Assembly: GCA_020634615.1 (NCBI GenBank)
Contig: JACKBI010000012.1
Span: 1 to 64,000, forward strand
From: Anaerolineales bacterium
Lineage (GTDB): Bacteria > Chloroflexota > Anaerolineae > JAAEKA01
Direction: 5' to 3'
Length of the DNA: 64,000 nt
The notes beneath the pieces were generated by a model that ran no database searches, was not told the origin of the DNA, and saw only the letters and a list, made by a program, of their open reading frames with translations. Shown here in pieces: positions 58,508 through 64,000 of this stretch. A program made the position numbers and the translations under genes. How positions within the stretch are numbered: the stretch's first letter is position 1; each line of letters begins with the position of its first letter.

Positions 58508-59373
58508 TGGTAAGTCACCTCCTCACCCCTGACGATCATGCTGCGCCGCCGGTTGGCCCAGCACATGTAGCTGACAGAGACAAAGAAACTGGCTGGCAGG
58601 CGGTGCAGCGAGTCGATCTGCACGTCCAGCACCGTCGTCTTGCCGCCGAAGCCCATCGGCCCGATGCCCAACTCGTTGGCCTGCTCCTTGATGGTCTCCT
58701 CCAGCGCGGCCAGCTCAGGGTCGTCGTTGCGGTCGCCCAGCGGCCGGAAAAGCTGCTGCTTGCTGAAGGCATAGGACGCGCCGCGGTCGCCGCCGATGGC
58801 CACGCCCAGCACGCCCGGCGCGCAGCCCTGACCTTGCGCGCGTTGCACCGCATCCAGCACCACCTTGCGCACCCCCTCCAGATCGCGGCCAGCTTTGAGC
58901 GGCGCGTTGGGCAGGGAATACTGCGCGCCGACGTTTTCACAGCCGCCGCCCTTGAGCATCAGATCCACCTGCACGACGTCCTCGTCCCATTCGTGGAAGT
59001 GGATGGTAGGAAACTCGGTGCCCGTGTTGTCACCGCTGTTGGCGCCGCTGATGCTATCGACCGCGTTGGGCCGTAGATACGCCTTCTCGGTGGCGATGAC
59101 GACCGCCTGCTTGATTTGCGCGGCCAGGGCGCGGGTCGACCAGCCGACCGGGTAATGCACCTCAAAGATCGGCGTGCCGGTGTCCTGACAGATCGGCCGC
59201 GACAGCCGCCGCGACATCTCCTGGTTGACCAGCATCGTGTCCAGTGCACCTTGCGCGGCCGATCCGGGCGCTTCGTACTCGCGTGCATCGCGCAGCGCCA
59301 ACTCCATATCGCCCGGCAAATCGGTGGACGTGCGCCGGATCAGTTCCACGAACGCGTTAGTCAGGTCTTGCAT
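58504..59373 (-). CDS. Class I fumarate hydratase, alpha (N-terminal) subunit
   Basis: A 289-aa protein with three conserved cysteines for a [4Fe-4S] cluster: ICQDTGTPIFEV, GGGCENVGAQ and GCAPGVLGVAIGGDRG. The fold and length are those of separate FumA-type alpha subunits (also TtdA). The substrate-binding serine/asparagine-rich region is near SGANSGDNTGTEF. It is co-transcribed with the beta subunit and, with malic enzyme nearby, points to C4-acid metabolism in an organism able to protect oxygen-sensitive clusters. Confidence 0.93.
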   Translation of the reverse strand: MQDLTNAFVELIRRTSTDLPGDMELALRDAREYEAPGSAAQGALDTMLVNQEMSRRLSRPICQDTGTPIFEVHYPVGWSTRALAAQIKQAVVIATEKAYLRPNAVDSISGANSGDNTGTEFPTIHFHEWDEDVVQVDLMLKGGGCENVGAQYSLPNAPLKAGRDLEGVRKVVLDAVQRAQGQGCAPGVLGVAIGGDRGASYAFSKQQLFRPLGDRNDDPELAALEETIKEQANELGIGPMGFGGKTTVLDVQIDSLHRLPASFFVSVSYMCWANRRRSMIVRGEEVTYQ

Positions 59374-59394
59374 GAGACAGCCTCCTGTGTGGTG

Positions 59395-59521
59395 AGAGGG
59401 AAATGAAGGAAATGCGGGAAAGGAGGGAAAACCCGGAGGGCGTGGTCACAAGACAGTGTCTGCCTGACTCGTTGTAGCTCCGTTGTTTCCCTGATTTCCC
59501 GCATTTCCCTTCCTCTCCCCT
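59395..59521. repeat. Polypurine/polypyrimidine inverted repeat
   Basis: The gap holds GGGAAATGAAGGAAATGCGG and, 60 bp further, its approximate inverse (CCGCATTTCCCTTCCTCTCC). The GGGAAAGGAGGG unit is also found inside the acyl-CoA synthetase gene (about 52935-52990). Confidence 0.6.
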
Positions 59522-59524
59522 CCG

Positions 59525-60400
59525 CTATACCGTCCGCTCGAACGCGTCCAGCGTATTCTGCAGCAGCATGGCGATGGTCATCGGGCCGACGCCGCCGGGC
59601 ACGGGTGTAATCATGCCCGCCACCTCGACCGCCTCGTCGAAATTGACATCACCGACCAGCCGGTAGCCGCTCTTCCTGCTTGCGTCGTCAACACGGTTCA
59701 CGCCCACGTCGATGACCACTGCGCCTGGCTTGATCCAGTCGCCGCGCACCATGCCGGCCCGGCCCACAGCCGCCACCAGCACGTCAGCTTCGCTGCAGAT
59801 CGCCCGCAGGTCCTTGCTGCGTGAGTGGCAGGTGGTGACGGTCGCGTTGGCGTGTAGCAGCAAGGCCGCGACCGGCATACCGACGATGTTGCTGCGGCCC
59901 AGCACCACCGCGTTTGCACCTTCGAGCTTGACGCCGCTGCGCTCCAGCAGCACCATGCAGCCCTTGGGCGTGCAGGGAATGAACAGCGGCTTGCGGCCCT
60001 TCATCACCAGCCGCCCGATGTTGACCGGGTGGAAGCCGTCCACGTCCTTCTCCAGGCTGATGGCGCCCAGAATCGCTTCCTCGTCCAGGTGCTTCGGCAG
60101 CGGTAACTGCACCAAGATGCCGTTGACGGCCGGGTTGGCGTTCAGGTCGCGCACCAGTCCCTCGACCTCTTCCTGGGTGGAATCGGCAGGCAGCTTGTAG
60201 CTGAAGCTCTCCATGCCCACTTCCAGACAGTTCTTGCCCTTCATGCGGACGTAAGCCTGCGACGCGGGGTCTTCGCCGACCAGCACGGTGGCGAGTCCTG
60301 GTTTGCGGCCGGTGGCGGCGCTGAGTTCGGCCACGCGGGCGGCAATGCTCTGGCGCACGTCGGCGGCAATGGCAGTTCCATCGATCAATGTAGCGGTCAT
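59525..60400 (-). CDS. folD: Methylenetetrahydrofolate dehydrogenase/cyclohydrolase
   Basis: A 291-aa bifunctional enzyme from ATG 60400 (CAGGAGA upstream). Landmarks: VGEDPASQAYVRMKGKNC (catalytic Lys), GILVQLPLPKHLDE, KDVDGFHPVNIGRL, PCTPKGCMVLLE, VVLGRSNIVGMPVA and the end TPVPGGVGPMTIAMLLQNT. It interconverts methylene-, methenyl- and formyl-tetrahydrofolate with NADP. It lies between fumarase and the TrxB-like gene; no functional link is obvious. Confidence 0.97.
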   Translation of the reverse strand: MTATLIDGTAIAADVRQSIAARVAELSAATGRKPGLATVLVGEDPASQAYVRMKGKNCLEVGMESFSYKLPADSTQEEVEGLVRDLNANPAVNGILVQLPLPKHLDEEAILGAISLEKDVDGFHPVNIGRLVMKGRKPLFIPCTPKGCMVLLERSGVKLEGANAVVLGRSNIVGMPVAALLLHANATVTTCHSRSKDLRAICSEADVLVAAVGRAGMVRGDWIKPGAVVIDVGVNRVDDASRKSGYRLVGDVNFDEAVEVAGMITPVPGGVGPMTIAMLLQNTLDAFERTV

Positions 60401-60502
60401 CGGTTTCTCCTGTGGTGTGAATGTCGCCGCGAGCGGCCCGGACATCGTTGTCTGGGCTGCTCGCGGCAGGTGTTGGTTTGTTGAAGCCGGCTGCTGGCAG
60501 TG

Positions 60503-61453
60503 TCAGCCAACCAGAACTGGCTGCGCCTTGAACTGCCGCCGACTGAGCAGGTATTCGTGGGCCGACAGGGCTGCTTTCGCGCCGTCGCCCACCGCGACCA
60601 GCACCTGCTCGGCGTAGCTGTTGGTCACGTCGCCCGCGGCGTAGATGCCCGGGCGGCTGGTCGCGCCGCGGCAGTCTACTACCACCCGGCCATGTTCGTC
60701 CAGATCGACGATGCCGTGCAGCAGGCCGGTGTTGGGGATCAATCCCAGCTCGACGAACAGCCCCTTGATGGCAAACGTCTCCTGGCGACCGTTGGCGCGG
60801 CGCACGGTCATCTCCTCTAAATGTGGCGAGCCGCCGACAGAGACAACCGTAGTGTCTTCGAGTATAACCACGTTGTCGAAGTGGCGAATCTTGTCCAGCC
60901 AGGGCGAGTCAGTTGGCAGTGGGTCTTGCGACACCAGAAAGACGCGGCTGGCCAGTGTGGCCAGTTCGGTCACGGCGCGGAAGGCCAGGCTGTCGCTGCC
61001 CACTACCGCCGTTTCCTTGCCCCAGAAAAGCGGCGCGTGGCTGATGGCTGAGTAGCTGACGCCCAGGCCCAGCAGACTGCGCTCACCGGGGACGTTCAAC
61101 ATGCGCGGCTGCGCTCCGGTCGCAATAATGAGCGAGCGTGTCACGAAGGCTGTACCGCTCTCGGTCGTCACCTTGATGTAGTCTTCGTCGTTGCCGTTGG
61201 CGAGTAGTTCAATGGACATAGCTTTGTCCATCAATCGTGCAAAGTCAAGATATTCCACCTGGCTCTGGAAGCGGCGCACCACCTCCTCGCCGTTGATGGT
61301 CTCGTAGCCTTCCAGTCCGCGGATGTGCATGCGGTAGTTGGATTTGCCGCCCAGGTCCTCGGAGATCAGTAGTGTTTCCAGTCGTTTGTGAATGGCGTAG
61401 ACCGTGGCTGTCAAGCCCGCCGGCCCGCCGCCGAGTATGATCAGGTCGTACAT
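60503..61453 (-). CDS. Thioredoxin-reductase-like FAD/NAD(P) flavoprotein without CxxC
   Basis: A 316-aa two-dinucleotide-fold protein. FAD-binding ILGGGPAGLTATVYA is at the N-terminus, a second FAD block is GRVVVDCRGATSRPGIYAAGDVTN, and an NADPH-type region TAVVGSDSLAFRAV lies in the middle. Thioredoxin reductases carry CATC where this protein has SYSAISHAP, so the redox-active disulfide is absent. It is closer to ferredoxin/flavodoxin-NADP reductase-like or TrxB-like regulators of unknown partner. The start at 61453 lies 140 bp from the end of the malic enzyme gene. Confidence 0.85.
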   Translation of the reverse strand: MYDLIILGGGPAGLTATVYAIHKRLETLLISEDLGGKSNYRMHIRGLEGYETINGEEVVRRFQSQVEYLDFARLMDKAMSIELLANGNDEDYIKVTTESGTAFVTRSLIIATGAQPRMLNVPGERSLLGLGVSYSAISHAPLFWGKETAVVGSDSLAFRAVTELATLASRVFLVSQDPLPTDSPWLDKIRHFDNVVILEDTTVVSVGGSPHLEEMTVRRANGRQETFAIKGLFVELGLIPNTGLLHGIVDLDEHGRVVVDCRGATSRPGIYAAGDVTNSYAEQVLVAVGDGAKAALSAHEYLLSRRQFKAQPVLVG

Positions 61454-61470
61454 GGTATGTTCTCCTTACG

Positions 61471-61593
61471 TGCCAGTGAACAGTATACAGTGGCCAGTAT
61501 GCAGTGCACAGTCAACCGTGAGCAGTCAACAGTGAGCAGTGCGTCCATTGTTGAGAGCGTTTCCGGGACTGTTTACTGCTTACCGATTACTGG
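61471..61593. repeat. CAGTGAACAGT-type low-complexity repeat
   Basis: Imperfect units such as CAGTGAACAGTA, CAGTGGCCAGTA, CAGTGCACAGTC and CAGTGAGCAGT fill the gap; the right part (TTTACTGCTTACCGATTACTGG) is loosely inverted. This type of simple intergenic repeat, like that at 11655-11710, suggests slippage or a small dispersed repeat family. Confidence 0.55.
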
Positions 61594-62967
61594 TCACTGT
61601 CCAACAGGCGCCTCCGCAATGAAGCCCTTTTCCATCATCCAGCGCGTCAGATCGCGCGAGCGTCCGATGATGTCGGTGGCGTGGCGGTAGATCTCCTCCT
61701 CGGTGCGCTCCAGCCGAGCCAGGCCCTGTTGCTGGGCCATCATCGCGACCGCCAACGCTTCCTTGGGGAACACGTCCCAGTTGTCCATCGTGGGCAGGAT
61801 ATGTTGCCGGTCAAGTTCGCCGGCCGCGTTGGCCAGCGCTGCGGCGGCTGCGATGCACATTTCGTCGGTGATGGTGCTGGCGCGCACGTCCAGCGTACCA
61901 CGGAAAATGCCCGGAAAGCCGAGCGAGTTGTTGACCTGGTTGGGGAAATCGGAGCGGCCGGTGGCAAACACGCGCACGCCGGCTTCCTGCGCCTCCCACG
62001 GCCACATCTCTGGCACCGGGTTGGCGCAGGCGAAGACGATGGAGTCCTCGGCCATCTTGTCAACCCATTCGACCTTGAGCGTGCCAGGGCCGGGGGTGCT
62101 GAGCGCGATGCAGACATCGGTACCATTCAATGCTTCAGCGATTCCGCCAATGCGCCCTTCGCCGTTGGTGGCGTTGCACAGCCGCCACTTGTCAACGAAC
62201 TCAGCTTTGCGGCGGCTGATGTCCTCACGCGCAGGATGCAGAATGCCTTTGCTGTCAACCACAAAGGCTTTGCGCGGGTCGGCGCCGGCAGCAAAGATCA
62301 GCCGCATGCAGGCGACATTGCTGGCGCCAGAGCCGATGAACGCAATGCGAACATCCTCTATGCGCTTGCCGACGACCTTGAGTGCATTCATCAGGCCGGC
62401 CAGCGTGACAGTGGCCGTACCCTGCTGGTCGTCATGCCAGATCGGTATCTCGGCCTTCTCGCGCAGGGTATCGAGGATGCGGAAGCACTTCGGCTGGCTG
62501 ATATCCTCCAGGTTGACCCCGCCAAAGCTGGGCTGGAGCAGCAGGACTGTCTCGATGAAGCGATCGGGGTCCTTGGTGTCCAGGCAAATCGGCACCGCGT
62601 CAACCCCGCCCAGGTACTTGAACAGCAGTGATTTGCCTTCCATCACAGGCATCGCGGCTTTGGGGCCGATGTCACCCAGGCCGAGAACCCGTGTGCCGTC
62701 GCTGATGACGGCGATGGTATTCCACTTGTTGGTATATTCGTACGCTAACTCAGGATCGGCCTGAATGGCCTTGCAGGGAGCCGCTACACCGGGCGTGTAC
62801 CAGATGGCGAAATCGTTGAAATCCCTGACTGCGCACTTCACCGCGATCTCGGTCTTGCCGCGATAGAATGGATGCAGGAGCATCGCGTCTGCGGAGGGTT
62901 TGGAAGCTTTGGCCAGCAAAGCTTCTGTGTCGGTGGCCTTTCTTTCCAGGATTTTGGTCGAAGACAT
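61594..62967 (-). CDS. NAD(P)-dependent malic enzyme
   Basis: A 457-aa enzyme from ATG 62967. Malic-domain landmarks are IWYTPGVAAPCKAIQADPELAYEYTNKWNTIAVISDGTRVLGLGDIG (catalytic Tyr region), GLGDIGPKAAMPVMEGK (Lys) and the metal site IPIWHDDQQGTATV. The NAD-binding domain opens FIGSGASNVACMRLI. It converts malate to pyruvate, CO2 and NAD(P)H. The length fits the small bacterial type without the C-terminal phosphotransacetylase domain. Codons upstream of ATG 62967 are open but not family-like. Confidence 0.95.
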   Translation of the reverse strand: MSSTKILERKATDTEALLAKASKPSADAMLLHPFYRGKTEIAVKCAVRDFNDFAIWYTPGVAAPCKAIQADPELAYEYTNKWNTIAVISDGTRVLGLGDIGPKAAMPVMEGKSLLFKYLGGVDAVPICLDTKDPDRFIETVLLLQPSFGGVNLEDISQPKCFRILDTLREKAEIPIWHDDQQGTATVTLAGLMNALKVVGKRIEDVRIAFIGSGASNVACMRLIFAAGADPRKAFVVDSKGILHPAREDISRRKAEFVDKWRLCNATNGEGRIGGIAEALNGTDVCIALSTPGPGTLKVEWVDKMAEDSIVFACANPVPEMWPWEAQEAGVRVFATGRSDFPNQVNNSLGFPGIFRGTLDVRASTITDEMCIAAAAALANAAGELDRQHILPTMDNWDVFPKEALAVAMMAQQQGLARLERTEEEIYRHATDIIGRSRDLTRWMMEKGFIAEAPVGQ

Positions 62968-63340
62968 AGGTGTCTCCCTTCGCCAGGCGAGTTGTCTGGC
63001 TAATTTACTGGGGTGGTCAGGTTTCTCGCACACACCTGGTGCGTTCTTGTTTGTCTCAACACGCATCTGAGTACCACCCGTACGCCGGCGCGTGCCCTGG
63101 AACGAAAGCAGACGGGTTTCTTTTCTCCTGCAACTCAGCATATCACATTTCCATCGCCAAGAATATGACCCAGCGCAGGGTTCGAGCGATTTTAGGTCGG
63201 ATTCGTGACCTTAAATCCTTCGAATAGTCGCTGTTTCGCCTAGCCGACAGGGCACAGCGGGTCATCTATACGAAAATGCCCCTTCATTTAAGGCACTGGA
63301 CATAACAAAAGCCTTGATTTGGCAGCCGGCAGCGTGCTAC
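62968..63340. promoter_or_regulatory. Region upstream of malic enzyme with ATTTTAGGTC palindrome
   Basis: Divergent intergenic DNA. ATTTTAGGTC (63189-63198) and GACCTTAAAT (63207-63216) form an inverted repeat with one mismatch, a plausible operator for the malic enzyme gene on the minus strand. No gene is supported; minus-strand open frames here are antisense to the secreted protein gene. Confidence 0.35.
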
Positions 63341-63480
63341 AATTTTCGTGCGGGCGATGAAAGCGAAAGCAGCCGCCCGGTGGCCAGACAAGTCGACTCG
63401 CAGGCGCCTTCCATAATACAGGCGCAGACGAGGGCAAAGCTGCCAGGCCAATGACGACGAAGCGGGCCCGGCGCCCCAGG
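63341..63480 (+). promoter_or_regulatory. Structured leader of the secreted protein gene
   Basis: The leader folds locally: CGGGCG...CGCCCG enclosing a GCGAAAGC tetraloop hairpin (63346-63382), then GGCA-aagc-TGCC within GACGAGGGCAAAGCTGCCAGG (about 63429-63449). GNRA tetraloop and GCAAAGC elements recall GEMM-type (cyclic di-GMP) riboswitches, but I could not align the consensus fully. A riboswitch is possible, not shown. Confidence 0.25.
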
Positions 63481-63493
63481 AAGGATCACAACG

Positions 63494-64000
63494 ATGAAAA
63501 CAATGAAGCCAAGAATGGTCATACTGGTGATGGCGCTGGTGATGGTAGCCAGCGTGGTGCCCATGGGGCGCGGGCCGCAGGCCTCCGGCGCGGACGTGCT
63601 GTACAACGGCGGGTTCGAGCTGGGCTTCGAGTCGAACTCGGCCTGCCCTGGCATGGTGGGCGCTGGCTGGGGCTGCTTCAACAACGGCGGCGCGGCGGTC
63701 TACGGCTTCTACGATGATATGTGGGCGCCGACCGTGGCTGACGGCGCCAACTCGCAGTTGATCGAGATCAACACCAAGCAGCAGGGCGGCGACGCCAACC
63801 GCCAGGCGGGCATCTTCCAGCGGGCGCTGGTGCATGCGGGAGCGACCTACCAGTTGTCATTGAAGGGCATGATCCGTGCCGACGACAAGGATACGTCGGA
63901 TCCGTGGCGCTATCGGGTGTACGTGGGGTTCGACCCGACGGGCGGCGTGAACTGGCAGTCGGTGAGCGACTGGCGCGAGCTGCCGTGGGACACCTACTAC
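63494..64000 (+). CDS. Secreted protein, 3' end outside window
   Basis: Open from ATG 63494 (GGAAGGAT upstream) to the end of the window without a stop. The product begins with a signal peptide (MVILVMALVMVASVVPMG) and continues LYNGGFELGFE..., VGAGWGCFNNGG, YGFYDDMWAPTVADGANSQLIEINT, QRALVHAGATYQLSLKGMIRADD, a carbohydrate-binding-like jelly-roll pattern (NGGFE start, galactose-binding fold). Similar N-termini occur in large extracellular proteins of Anaerolineae, as I recall. The remainder and function are unseen. Confidence 0.75.
   Translation, partial: MKTMKPRMVILVMALVMVASVVPMGRGPQASGADVLYNGGFELGFESNSACPGMVGAGWGCFNNGGAAVYGFYDDMWAPTVADGANSQLIEINTKQQGGDANRQAGIFQRALVHAGATYQLSLKGMIRADDKDTSDPWRYRVYVGFDPTGGVNWQSVSDWRELPWDTYY

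Noticed and set aside
63284..63835. Minus-strand frames opposite the last gene
   Set aside because: The plus strand carries a signal peptide and a well-formed secreted protein with a good ribosome-binding site; the minus frames are antisense shadows.
1..64000. Global reassignment of TGA to Cys, Trp or Gly
   Set aside because: Many full-length conserved genes (for example malic enzyme, accC and the TTGA/ATGA-overlapping pairs) end at TGA in the right place.

Overview
The window is a GC-rich bacterial chromosome segment with no rRNA, tRNA or CRISPR array visible. The organism is most likely a member of the Chloroflexota (Anaerolineae/Caldilineae-like). This is inferred from giant BTAD/AAA/TPR and cyclase/AAA/TPR regulators, many secreted beta-propeller and peptidase proteins, two secreted proteins ending in a short LPL/LPM-type tail (SYLPLIVK, MLFLPMVQAR), and the gene mix. 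No marker gene settles the phylum.

Layout. 0-9 kb: two SnoaL-like proteins, a secreted arylsulfotransferase-like protein, a flavin monooxygenase, a BTAD-AAA-TPR regulator and a 429-bp MITE-like element with TA ends. 9-12.7 kb: an oligopeptide-type ABC importer (binding lipoprotein and two permeases, no ATPase nearby). 12.7-20.2 kb: a compositionally different block with an 801-aa alpha/beta-hydrolase protein and a 1166-aa propeller/M6-like metalloprotease, split by an IS630-family element. 20.4-26 kb: a Doc/AbrB-type toxin-antitoxin pair, three exported proteins behind near-identical leaders, a di-haem peroxidase and two copies of a small paralogous protein. 26-31 kb: a DUF2652/SRPBCC-like protein and a 1224-aa zinc-ribbon adenylate cyclase/AAA/TPR protein. 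31-43 kb, minus strand: a caspase-like peptidase, a beta-lactamase-fold hydrolase, guaA, xpt, then a compact set (HprK-like ATPase, S26-type peptidase, gingipain-like C25 peptidase, dockerin-like protein, NTP_transf_5-type protein, membrane zinc-ribbon protein). 43.5-54.4 kb: biotin carboxylase and carrier protein, a nucleotidyltransferase pair, a CitE-like lyase with a MaoC hydratase, a secreted propeller, a Nudix hydrolase, a VOC protein, a DsrE protein and an ADP-forming acyl-CoA synthetase. 54.5-63 kb: an Smr protein, a DEAD-box helicase, an AEC transporter, class I fumarase (two subunits), folD, a TrxB-like flavoprotein lacking CxxC, and malic enzyme. The window ends inside a secreted protein.

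Most interesting signals. (1) Two unrelated genes carry an in-frame TGA exactly at a family cysteine: the catalytic Cys of a caspase-like peptidase (31463-31465, minus) and the conserved Cys of a DsrE protein (52026-52028, plus). The reading frame and family similarity continue beyond each TGA. Together they suggest selenocysteine decoding, with a possible new Sec-dependent caspase-like peptidase. (2) A putative regulon is marked by a TAGAACG direct repeat with 11-bp period, placed a fixed distance upstream of an extended -10, before three operons. (3) An envelope/secretion gene set at 35.7-42.9 kb may be a maturation system of unknown product.
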